Of a DNA stretch of 8,196 nucleotides, positions 1 through 6,652 are shown in pieces; the stretch's first letter is position 1; every line of letters starts with the position of its first letter. The notes beneath the pieces are model-generated. The model was not told the origin of the DNA. It worked only from the letters and a program-made list of their open reading frames with translations, and made no database searches. The position numbers and the translations under genes are program-made. The stretch is from Anaerolineae bacterium (lineage in GTDB: Bacteria; Chloroflexota; Anaerolineae; Anaerolineales; E44-bin32), in contig JAUVOZ010000088.1 of assembly GCA_030598885.1 (NCBI GenBank), forward strand, positions 1-8,196, written 5' to 3'.

Positions 1-1
1 A

Positions 2-316
2 TCGTGCCACCTGATCCTGATCGGATGGCGCCGCCATGCGTTTGGTGAAATCTGGGCCGGTTCAGCGCTTGTCGACCCACTGCTAGCCTTAACCACCGCC
101 GACCTGGACGGCGATGGACGGGATGAGTTGATCGCCCTTGAGAGCCATTACGATGAACCACGAGAAATAGGTCGCACGGTCACAGTCTGGGAATGGAACG
201 GATTTGGATTCTCCCTTCTATCGCGCGGACCCGAAGGAAGCTTCCGCGCGTTGCTCGCTGTCCGCACTCCGAATAAAACCAATCTCCTGCTCGTCCAAGG
301 GATCCCATGGAGGTGA
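2..316 (+). CDS. FG-GAP/VCBS-type repeat protein, C-terminal fragment
   Basis: An open frame enters from the left edge and runs without a stop to TGA at 314-316; the start lies outside the window. The visible 104 residues include a Ca-binding-like repeat, LTTADLDGDGRDELIALES, which matches the acidic D-x-D-G-D-G-x-x-E loop of FG-GAP/VCBS beta-propeller repeats. It is followed by a Trp-rich stretch (VTVWEWNGFGFSL) typical of a propeller blade. Such domains are normally extracytoplasmic and serve in binding or adhesion; the actual function here is not known. A shorter reading from TTG at 128 is only an internal start, because the frame and the repeat begin well upstream of it. The stop is 3 bases before the DUF3160 gene and overlaps that gene's ribosome binding site (GGAGGTG, 309-315), so the two are probably cotranscribed. 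Confidence 0.75.
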   Translation, partial: SCHLILIGWRRHAFGEIWAGSALVDPLLALTTADLDGDGRDELIALESHYDEPREIGRTVTVWEWNGFGFSLLSRGPEGSFRALLAVRTPNKTNLLLVQGIPWR

Positions 317-319
317 ATC

Positions 320-2527
320 ATGCCTAAAGTATGGCGCACGAAACTTGTGATTTTTACCCTGCTTCTCTCAGTTTTGGCCTGCAACCTGCCGCTGCCAACC
401 AGCCCGGCTACAACCATGCCAGATGGAACACCTGAGCCCGAACCGACCCTTCCATCCCCCACACCAACACCACCAGCCGGCGTCTACGCTCCAGCCTTCG
501 CCAGTTACAACAAGCAAGTTGTATATCTGCCGGAGACATTCAGCGGCTATAGTTTACCCTTCGACATTCCTACGCTACCAGCCATAGATGACTTCGAATT
601 ATCACCCGAGCAAATCGCTTTGCTCGCTCAAAACGGCTTTGTTGTAGCCGCACCAATCCCGGGGGAGTTTCGCGAGTTCTACCAAATTTACGAGCAGTGG
701 CGTTACCGCGAGAAGCCGCTCTTCATCACCACCGACAGCGTGCTGCATATCTACCACCTCCTGTTTGACAAGACCCTGCGCGATCTGGAGACTCGCATCT
801 TCATCCCAATCCTCGAGTCCCTTTTATCCACCATGCTTGACGCCAGCCAGGCGCAGGCAACCAATGTAGCCGGCACCTCACTAGAAGAACCTGCCAAGCG
901 CAACCTGGCCTTCTTCGCCGTCGCCGCCCGTTTGCTCGAGATTGACGCCCCCACACCGGCGGAGGTCAGTGATCTAGTAGAGGCCGAACTGGCAAAAATC
1001 GAAGCTCATGCCGGTCCAGAGATCTCGCCGATCTGGGATCGGGATGACCTTCCGGCAAACAAGAAGTTGATAGAGGATTACAGCCAGTACATCCCTCGCG
1101 GTCACTACACCCGCAGCGATGATCTGAAACGCTACTTCAAGACCATGATGTGGCTCGGGCGTTTGACATTCCGTCTTCGCGACCCATTTGAAACCCAACG
1201 CGCCCTGCTAGTGACGCAGACCCTACGCACCGCCATCGCCGCTGACGGAACACCGGCACTGACCCTCTGGCAGCGGATATACGAGCCGACGGTTTTCCTG
1301 GTGGGGAAGACCGACGATCTATCGTATTTCGAGTACGGCTCATTGTCTGATTCGGTCTTCGGTCAAGACGCTAGCTTAGATGCTTTCGCCGACCCGGACA
1401 TACTGGATGCCTTCCTCGAAGCAGCCGAAGAGCTTCCGCCGCCTCAGGTGAATTCGATGTGGGTGTGGATTACAGAAGACAAGGAAGAAGCCACCAAGGG
1501 CTTCCGCTTCATGGGCCAGCGGTTCACCATCGACGCTTACGTGTTTGGCCAGATGATCTGGCGCAATGTCGGAACCCTGGACAACCCGCGCGGGCTTCCC
1601 AAGGCGCTGGATTTCTTTGCTGCCCTCGGTTCGGAAGAAGCGCTCAGCCTGCTCGACGGTATGGGGGAAACGGAATATGAGAACTTCGGCAATCAGATGG
1701 TGAAAGTCCGTGGAGAATTGGCTGCCCTTGGAGAAGACACGTGGACAGAAAATGTCTACTGGGCCTGGTTATATGCCCTGCATCCCGTAATCGAGGTCAA
1801 GGATGATCGCTATCCGGAGTTCATGCGCACTCAAGCCTGGACCCGGAAAGACCTCAACACGGCGCTTGGATCCTATACCGAACTCAAGCATGACACCATC
1901 TTGTACGCCAAACAGGTAATGGCCGAAATGGGCGGTGGTTCGCCGATTGAATTCCCCAAGGGTTATGTCGAGCCTAATCCCGAAGCCTACGCCCGTCTGC
2001 AGGCATTAGCCGAGATGACCCGTGAGGGATTGCAGAACCGTGACCTATTGGACGAAGCCATGGCCGGCAATCTGGATAATCTGATCGACATGCTGGCGTT
2101 CCTTAAGAACGTCGCCGAAAAGGAACTTGGCGGCCAGCCACTTACCGAGGATGACTACATCCGCATCGAGTACTTCGGTGGTGAACTCGAAGCGCTCACC
2201 ATTGCTGCCGCTGATTGCGACGAGGGTGGCCCAGCCTGCCGCGACCTTCAAGACCAGAAGGCAGCGTTGATCGCCGATGTCGCCACCGGCATGCGTGCTG
2301 GAACACCGGGTCTTTTAGCCCTGGAAGAGGCCATCGGCCAACCAACGATGATTTTCGTCGTGCTGCCCGACACACCATACCGCCTGGCTGTTGGGGCTGT
2401 TTTCACCTACTATGAATTTGAGGTTCCGGCAGGATCGCGGCTGACAGACGAGGAATGGCAGGCTCAAGTCGAGGCCGGCAACAACCCACCCCCGCCTGAG
2501 TGGACCGAGGTTTATATGGCACCGTGA
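320..2527 (+). CDS. DUF3160 family lipoprotein
   Basis: A 735-residue protein that I assign to the DUF3160 family, whose biochemical function is not established. Residues 1-20 are a short signal peptide (Lys/Arg, then IFTLLLSVLA) ending at Cys21, a plausible lipobox (VLAC), so it is likely a lipid-anchored surface protein. Residues 22-53 form a Pro/Thr/Glu-rich linker. Family landmarks follow: FITTDSVLHIYHLLFDK near 135-151, FRFMGQRFTIDAYVFGQ near 395-411, SYTELKHDTILYAKQ near 518-532, a beta-rich segment ending GAVFTYYEF near 692-700, and a terminal LTDEEWQ...PPPEW segment. Length is normal for full-length members and no break is seen. The ATG at 320 is preceded at good distance by GGAGG (309-313), which lies in the end of the upstream gene. 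The CapA-family gene overlaps its 3' end. Family assignment is confident; any role in surface polymer handling is inference from the neighbours. Confidence 0.93.
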   Translation: MPKVWRTKLVIFTLLLSVLACNLPLPTSPATTMPDGTPEPEPTLPSPTPTPPAGVYAPAFASYNKQVVYLPETFSGYSLPFDIPTLPAIDDFELSPEQIALLAQNGFVVAAPIPGEFREFYQIYEQWRYREKPLFITTDSVLHIYHLLFDKTLRDLETRIFIPILESLLSTMLDASQAQATNVAGTSLEEPAKRNLAFFAVAARLLEIDAPTPAEVSDLVEAELAKIEAHAGPEISPIWDRDDLPANKKLIEDYSQYIPRGHYTRSDDLKRYFKTMMWLGRLTFRLRDPFETQRALLVTQTLRTAIAADGTPALTLWQRIYEPTVFLVGKTDDLSYFEYGSLSDSVFGQDASLDAFADPDILDAFLEAAEELPPPQVNSMWVWITEDKEEATKGFRFMGQRFTIDAYVFGQMIWRNVGTLDNPRGLPKALDFFAALGSEEALSLLDGMGETEYENFGNQMVKVRGELAALGEDTWTENVYWAWLYALHPVIEVKDDRYPEFMRTQAWTRKDLNTALGSYTELKHDTILYAKQVMAEMGGGSPIEFPKGYVEPNPEAYARLQALAEMTREGLQNRDLLDEAMAGNLDNLIDMLAFLKNVAEKELGGQPLTEDDYIRIEYFGGELEALTIAAADCDEGGPACRDLQDQKAALIADVATGMRAGTPGLLALEEAIGQPTMIFVVLPDTPYRLAVGAVFTYYEFEVPAGSRLTDEEWQAQVEAGNNPPPPEWTEVYMAP

Positions 2528-3489
2528 AACGATCCCTCTCGCTGGGGGCACTGACGCTTGGGGTGGCTCTGCTGGTGATTGCTGTGTTTCAACCAGTGGA
2601 ACACACGGCGACGCTGGCGTTCACCGGCGATGTCATGTTGGGGAGGTATGTGGCCCAATCTAATGCGCCGGGTGGATGGGATGATACATTATCTGCCCTG
2701 ACACCTTGCACATCCGCAGCCGATATCGCCTTCGCCAATCTCGAGTCACCCCTCACCAAGGCACCTTTGATAGAAGACGCTCTAGACTTGCGCGCACCGC
2801 AAGAGGCTAGCCATGCTCTACAGGCATCTTATTTCGATCTGGTTTCGCTGGCAAACAACCACGCCTTCGACGCTGGTAACCAGGGTTTACACGATACCCA
2901 ACAAGCACTATTAAAGGTCGGGATACAGCCCATCGGTCCGGGTGAGGAGCCTTGGGTAACCCAAGTGAATGGGTTGATCCTCGTCTGGTTCGCCTTCGAT
3001 GATATAAGTGCGCCGCTCAATATGAAGATGGTCCAGGAGGCATTGGAGACCTACCGTTCAGATGCCGACCTGATTATCGTCTCGATTCACTGGGGGAGTG
3101 AACTGAACTCCGCACCCAACTACCGCCAGCGCAGCCTGGCATCAGGGTTAGCCGCTGCCGGAGCCGATCTCATCGTCGGCCATCATCCACATGTCTTGCA
3201 ACCAGTCGAATGGATATTGGGCTCCAAACGTGAGCGATCAACCTTGGTGGCCTTTAGCCTGGGAAACGCCTTGTTCGACCAGGCTGCACCCCCTGCCGTC
3301 CGCTACGGCGCCATGTTGTTAGTCGATGTCGGTTTATCCGGAGTGAAAAACGTGTGTGCATTCCCTACCCAGGTGGATCCCAGGACCTGGCGGGTTGTCC
3401 CTGCCAGCCCATCAGCGACAGAGGCTATTCAACGAAATCTAGGGTTAGACTGTATGTTGCCTCCAACCTGCCAGGTAGAGGAACAATAA
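2524..3489 (+). CDS. CapA family protein (PGA_cap metallophosphatase-like)
   Basis: A 321-residue protein of the CapA/PgsA family, related to proteins needed for poly-gamma-glutamate capsule synthesis and built on a calcineurin-like metallophosphoesterase fold. Hallmarks in order: TGDVMLGR (34-41), NLESPL (72-77), ANNHAFDAG (110-118), SIHWGSE (187-193), GHHPHVLQ (219-226) and SLGN (245-248); the Asp, Asn, His and Glu residues would form the metal site. Residues 1-22 (MKRSLSLG, then a hydrophobic run) look like a signal anchor, placing the domain outside the membrane. I chose GTG 2524 because it overlaps the DUF3160 stop as GTGA, the usual sign of translational coupling, and puts Lys-Arg directly before the hydrophobic segment. 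An in-frame GTG at 2500 would add eight residues without a better ribosome binding site. No other capsule genes (such as capB or capC types) are visible, so a capsule role is unproven. Confidence 0.92.
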   Translation: MKRSLSLGALTLGVALLVIAVFQPVEHTATLAFTGDVMLGRYVAQSNAPGGWDDTLSALTPCTSAADIAFANLESPLTKAPLIEDALDLRAPQEASHALQASYFDLVSLANNHAFDAGNQGLHDTQQALLKVGIQPIGPGEEPWVTQVNGLILVWFAFDDISAPLNMKMVQEALETYRSDADLIIVSIHWGSELNSAPNYRQRSLASGLAAAGADLIVGHHPHVLQPVEWILGSKRERSTLVAFSLGNALFDQAAPPAVRYGAMLLVDVGLSGVKNVCAFPTQVDPRTWRVVPASPSATEAIQRNLGLDCMLPPTCQVEEQ

Positions 3490-3490
3490 A

Positions 3491-3556
3491 TGGATCATAA
3501 ACCCCCGACGAGCAGGAAAGCATCCTCTCGCTCCCAGCGGGTCTGTGACCCGCTGG
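3491..3556. repeat. Palindromic intergenic repeat, copy A
   Basis: The first copy of a repeat seen three times in this window. It contains CGAGCAGGAAA (3509-3519) and CGCTCCCAGC (3529-3538), both found identically in copy C at 6608-6630. The right end is GGTCTGTGACC (3540-3550), the exact reverse complement of GGTCACAGACC at 3583-3593. The left end TGGATCATAAACC looks like a decayed version of that terminus. Two hairpins are possible: CGAG-AGGA with TCCT-CTCG (3509-3530, one bulged C) and a perfect 9-bp stem at 3534-3556. It carries no coding potential that I can support. Confidence 0.6.
3534..3556. terminator. Strong stem-loop between convergent genes, possible terminator
   Basis: A perfect 9-bp inverted repeat, CCAGCGGGT and ACCCGCTGG, encloses the 5-base loop CTGTG, 44 bases after the CapA-family stop and about 100 bases beyond the exporter stop on the other strand. 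Position and stability suit a terminator. However, neither side has a T-tract (CCTTGTACC follows on the plus strand), so intrinsic termination is doubtful. It is also part of a repeat family, which could explain the structure without a termination role. Confidence 0.35.
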
Positions 3557-3581
3557 CCTTGTACCCAACATGATACATCGG

Positions 3582-3629
3582 TGGTCACAGACCCCCGATG
3601 AACAAATATTCTCTAATTCCCAATCGGTT
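3582..3629. repeat. Palindromic intergenic repeat, copy B (degenerate)
   Basis: This is a second, decayed copy in the same orientation as copy A. The block ACCCCCGATGAACA at 3591 matches ACCCCCGACGAGCA at 3501 at 12 of 14 positions, exactly 90 bases apart. Similarity continues through TATTCTCTAATTCCCA, against CATCCTCTCGCTCCCA in copy A. Most differences are C-to-T or G-to-A. Its left end GGTCACAGACC (3583-3593) is intact, while the right end is not clearly recognisable. CATCGG (3576-3581) and CCGATG (3595-3600) also form a small hairpin. Confidence 0.5.
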
Positions 3630-3657
3630 GGATCAGTTGAAAATACCGAGGAATTCT

Positions 3658-4278
3658 TTACAGCACAAGACGTAAAATAATTCGCAGCCCAAACCCAATC
3701 ACAACCATATTCCCCAGCAGGCTGGCGAACAACTGGAAGCGTGGAGAGAGATTTCTGCGAGCCGTGGCTCCTAAAGCAGCTAGAAGCGTCTGCCATGATA
3801 ATGAAGCCAGACCAGCCCCGACCACAAACTCAACCCTTTCTCCAAATGTGACTACATTGCTGACTTCCCTACTTAAGATCAGCGCGCTGAAATATACAAT
3901 CGTCAGAGGGTTTATCAACGTCAGTCCAAGGAACTGCGCATAAACTCTTAGCTTCCCCTCGATGAGTATTTGCTTTGTCCCATCAGTGGTGGAGATTTTC
4001 CTCAATCGCCAAAGCCCAAAACCACCAATGCCAAAAAGGAGTAGACCACTAATCAGACCCAGCACATCCTTGTACGGGGAAAGTGCGAGCACTAACGCTT
4101 CACCCGTCAAGGCCGCCACACCGGCATAAAAGAAGTCAGCTGAAGCTACGCCGGCACCCGCCATAAACCCGGACTGGAACCCATATCTCAGTCCCACGTC
4201 AACAATCAGTAACGCAATTGGACCAACCAGCATCGCGACGCCGAGACCGGCAACCACTCCTTCCCAAAATGCCACCAT
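3658..4278 (-). CDS. LysE family amino-acid exporter
   Basis: A 206-residue integral membrane protein with the pattern of the LysE/RhtB exporter family, which exports amino acids or related small molecules; the substrate cannot be told from sequence. About six hydrophobic segments are visible, roughly residues 5-28, 37-60, 71-91, 113-135, 147-170 and 182-204. Family signatures are MLVGPIALLIVDVGLRYGF in the first segment with the following GAGVASADFFY, and LINPLTIVYFSALI (121-134) with the conserved Asn-Pro. The first signature has VGP where many members have a longer PGP-type motif. ATG 4276-4278 is preceded by AGGTG six bases upstream on the minus strand. It lies 36 bases after rimO on the same strand, probably as the last gene of that operon. 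It converges on the CapA-family gene across the repeat-bearing spacer. Confidence 0.87.
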   Translation of the reverse strand: MVAFWEGVVAGLGVAMLVGPIALLIVDVGLRYGFQSGFMAGAGVASADFFYAGVAALTGEALVLALSPYKDVLGLISGLLLFGIGGFGLWRLRKISTTDGTKQILIEGKLRVYAQFLGLTLINPLTIVYFSALILSREVSNVVTFGERVEFVVGAGLASLSWQTLLAALGATARRNLSPRFQLFASLLGNMVVIGFGLRIILRLVL

Positions 4279-4314
4279 CGCTCACACCTGTGTCTTCTGA
4301 AATGATGATTCTCT

Positions 4315-5652
4315 TCATTCATTGTTTTCAGTTGTACCTGTAAGATCGTATGGTAACGCACTGGTGATTCGTACTGGGACCATTTCCCCCACTGGCACCT
4401 CCCCTTCGACAATCACCATTCCGTCGATCTCTGGCGCGTCACGGTAAGAGCGCCCCAGCGAGAGGTAATCCCCTCTCCCCTCGATCAGCGTCTGCAGCGT
4501 GTGACCAACTAATGCCTGATTCTTCTCCAATGAAATCCGCTGCTGCAGCATCATCAAGCGTTCTAGCCGCTCCTGCTTAACCTCAGGCGGGATTGGATCG
4601 CCTAGCGGTTCACTCGGCGTTCCGACCTCGAATGAAAAAGTAAAGACTCCAACCCGATCGAAGCGAATTTCAGTCATTAAATCGATCAACGCCTCGAACT
4701 CTTCCCGCGTCTCACCTGGGTAGCCAACGATGAAGGTTGTGCGCAACGCTAGATCTGGCATGGCGGCACGCATTTTACCGATTGTCTGATAGACCCAATC
4801 GACATTCGCCGGGCGACGCATTCGACGCAGCATCTCCGGGTGACCATGCTGCAAAGGCATATCCAGATAGGATATGATCTGCGGGTGCGTCGCCATGACT
4901 TCGATGAGACGATCTGTAACACAGCCCGGATAAGCGTAGAGGACGCGAAACCAATCAATCTCAGGCGCGACCCGCACCAACTCTTCTAAGAGATTCGCCA
5001 GCCCGTCTACCATCCCCAAGTCATGACCATAGTCGCTGGTGTCCTGAGCTATAAGGTTGATCTCTCGCACTCCATGTTCTTGTAGGCGGCGAGCATCCTC
5101 CAAAATCTCCTCCGGCAATCGGCTGACAGCGGTGCCTTTAATCAACGGAATGGCACAAAAAGCGCAAGGTCGGCGGCAACCATCGGCAATCATCAGATAG
5201 GCGCTAGTTCCCTGAACTAAAAAACGTGGCGTTCCATCATCCTGCGTGTCGATCATGTGTGTCGTAGGTAGATGGCAAAATGGCTTGGGTGGTCCCCCAT
5301 CACGCAGCACCTGCACAACCTGAACGATATCTCTCCATCGTCGGGTACCTAATAAACCGTCGATACCGGGCACTTGGCGGGTTACCTGCTCACCATAGCG
5401 CTGGGTTAGGCAACCAGCCGCGATAAGAAGCTGGTCTGGCTTCTTACCCTCCGCCAACCGTCGTAACTCAGCGTATGATTCATCCCTGGCCGGCTCGATG
5501 AAGCCACAAGTGTTGACGATCAGAATATCAGCCTCCTCCGGACGTTCACAAATGGCGTAGCCGGCTTGGCTGAGCAGTACAGTCATTGACTGCGAGTCGA
5601 CAGTATTCTTGGCGCATCCAAGCGACAAGAAAAAAAAGCGCGGTTTCGGCAT
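4315..5652 (-). CDS. rimO: Ribosomal protein S12 methylthiotransferase RimO
   Basis: A 445-residue radical-SAM methylthiotransferase. RimO adds a methylthio group to a conserved aspartate of ribosomal protein S12 in the cytoplasm. The N-terminal UPF0004 domain has the three cluster cysteines Cys13 (LGCAKNTVDS), Cys49 (NTCGF) and Cys81 (AAGCLTQ). The radical-SAM motif CxxxCxxC is Cys159, Cys163 and Cys166 (GCRRPCAFC). Further landmarks are NLIAQDTSDYG, MPLQHGHPEMLRRMRRP and TTFIVGYPGET. A C-terminal TRAM-type domain carries RSYRDAPEIDG, the RimO-type feature that argues against MiaB. Length is normal and nothing is missing. The ATG (5650-5652) follows the RodZ-like stop by 2 bases, so translation is likely coupled; only a weak AGGCGG-like site precedes it. 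Confidence 0.96.
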   Translation of the reverse strand: MPKPRFFFLSLGCAKNTVDSQSMTVLLSQAGYAICERPEEADILIVNTCGFIEPARDESYAELRRLAEGKKPDQLLIAAGCLTQRYGEQVTRQVPGIDGLLGTRRWRDIVQVVQVLRDGGPPKPFCHLPTTHMIDTQDDGTPRFLVQGTSAYLMIADGCRRPCAFCAIPLIKGTAVSRLPEEILEDARRLQEHGVREINLIAQDTSDYGHDLGMVDGLANLLEELVRVAPEIDWFRVLYAYPGCVTDRLIEVMATHPQIISYLDMPLQHGHPEMLRRMRRPANVDWVYQTIGKMRAAMPDLALRTTFIVGYPGETREEFEALIDLMTEIRFDRVGVFTFSFEVGTPSEPLGDPIPPEVKQERLERLMMLQQRISLEKNQALVGHTLQTLIEGRGDYLSLGRSYRDAPEIDGMVIVEGEVPVGEMVPVRITSALPYDLTGTTENNE

Positions 5653-5654
5653 GG

Positions 5655-6578
5655 CTAACCGCCTGTAGTTGCGATCGGTGTGGAGGTTGAGGTTGGTGTC
5701 TCGCTCACCCGTGGAGTCTCAGTTGGCGTACGGGTCACTGTGGCGGTTGGCGTCAAGACCCCTTCCAGGGTCCACAAGCGGATGACCACCTGACCAACCT
5801 CTCCTAGCAAGCCTTGGTCTTGCCCATTGTAGAACACATGCAGGCCGGCTCCGTTGCCAGTTGTCAGCTCGATCACCTGTTCGCCCTGAAATTCGAGGAC
5901 CTCCCCTACGATCACCCGGTCGCGGAAAGTTTCTGAACCATCAACAACAACCCGTAGCCAAGTGCGCGCCTCAACAACGATACCCAGGTTCACGCTATCG
6001 GCCAGACCGAAGAAGATAGGTTGGGTGGGTATGACCGTCTGTACCGGCGGTGCCGCCGGGTCAGACGTAGAGGCTGACGTGATGGGCTGAGATGTCTCGG
6101 CAAGAGTGGGGGTGAAGGAGGGTATGAGAATATCTGAAACTACTTCGGTAGAAACCACCTGCGGGCGTAACATTGCCATCACCCGGTTGCCGCCCCAGAT
6201 GAGGATTGCCAGAATTCCAAGCGTGATCACCGCGGCAATGAAGAGATCGCTCGTCAACCAGCGTGGTCGACGGGAATGCACCTGGACCGACGGACGGGTT
6301 GCCGGTCCCTTAAAGGTTGCTCCAGGAGCTAAACGTGTGCGGCGAGATTGTAGTGTTTCCGCGTATTGAAGCAGGATGGCATTTTCATCTAAACCCAGAA
6401 AATCAGCATAGTTATTGAGGAAACCGCGCGCCTGGACCGGGGAAGGAAGCGCATCAAAATCCCCGCGCTCGAGGGCCTGAAGATGGCTTGCGCGAATACG
6501 TGTCGCTCGTTCTGCCTCGTCCAAGGTCAAGCCCAGACGTTCACGAGCTTCCAACAGCGATCGGCCAATCTCTTCCAT
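5655..6578 (-). CDS. RodZ-like HTH and DUF4115 membrane protein
   Basis: A 307-residue single-pass membrane protein with RodZ architecture. An N-terminal Xre/HTH_25-type domain (about 2-75: EIGRSLLEARERLGLTLDEA, then RASHLQALERGDFDALPS and RGFLNNYADFLGL) is cytoplasmic. A basic linker (HSRRPRW) leads to one transmembrane helix at about 111-130, then a Ser/Thr/Pro-rich spacer (about 150-188) and a DUF4115-type beta domain (about 198-275: VVEARTWLRVVVDG...GEVLEFQGEQ...). RodZ links MreB filaments to the envelope and supports rod shape; no mreB is visible here, so the role is by family only. Unusually, the protein continues beyond the DUF4115 domain into a Thr/Pro-rich tail (276-307). I prefer ATG 6578 over GTG 6584: it starts right at the family's MEEIG-type N-terminus, and AGGTGGGA sits just upstream. 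It follows rplI by about 75 bases, with a hairpin repeat between. Confidence 0.88.
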   Translation of the reverse strand: MEEIGRSLLEARERLGLTLDEAERATRIRASHLQALERGDFDALPSPVQARGFLNNYADFLGLDENAILLQYAETLQSRRTRLAPGATFKGPATRPSVQVHSRRPRWLTSDLFIAAVITLGILAILIWGGNRVMAMLRPQVVSTEVVSDILIPSFTPTLAETSQPITSASTSDPAAPPVQTVIPTQPIFFGLADSVNLGIVVEARTWLRVVVDGSETFRDRVIVGEVLEFQGEQVIELTTGNGAGLHVFYNGQDQGLLGEVGQVVIRLWTLEGVLTPTATVTRTPTETPRVSETPTSTSTPIATTGG

Positions 6579-6599
6579 TCCCACCTGTGGATATGCAAA

Positions 6600-6637
6600 G
6601 CCACCGGCGAGCAGGAAATCCGCTCCCAGCCGGTGGC
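6600..6637. repeat. Palindromic intergenic repeat, copy C (rplI to rodZ-like spacer)
   Basis: A compact 38-base copy of the repeat at 3491-3629. A perfect 9-bp outer stem GCCACCGGC/GCCGGTGGC encloses a smaller stem GAGC/GCTC (6609-6612 with 6622-6625). ATATG (6591-6595) and CATAT (6638-6642) could extend the helix around a CAAA bulge. CGAGCAGGAAA (6608-6618) and CGCTCCCAGC (6621-6630) are identical to blocks in copy A, but 2 bases apart instead of 9. On the minus-strand mRNA the hairpin is followed by TTTGCATA, just before the ribosome binding site of the RodZ-like gene, so it could partly terminate or protect the transcript. Confidence 0.6.
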
Positions 6638-6652
6638 CATATCTACCGCAGG

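Noticed and set aside
128..316. Short separate gene starting with TTG at 128
   Set aside because: The same frame is open to the window edge and the FG-GAP repeat begins before 128, so this is the end of a longer gene.
148..462. 104-codon minus-strand frame across the start of the DUF3160 gene
   Set aside because: It overlaps two well-supported plus-strand coding regions and shows no recognisable domain or ribosome binding site; it is a shadow of the lipoprotein gene.
3534..3556. Confident rho-independent terminator
   Set aside because: The stem is strong but there is no T-tract on either strand, so it is kept only as a possible terminator.
3491..3629. CRISPR-like array from the 90-base periodicity
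   Set aside because: There are only two diverged copies, the second decayed, with hairpins within the unit and no cas genes; a dispersed palindromic repeat explains it better.
3425..3796. 123-codon minus-strand frame spanning the repeat spacer
   Set aside because: It overlaps the exporter and CapA-family gene ends and runs through hairpin repeats; no domain is seen.
4315..5652. MiaB (tRNA methylthiotransferase) instead of RimO
   Set aside because: Length, the LGCAKNTVDS N-terminus and the RSYRDAPEIDG segment of the TRAM-type domain fit RimO.
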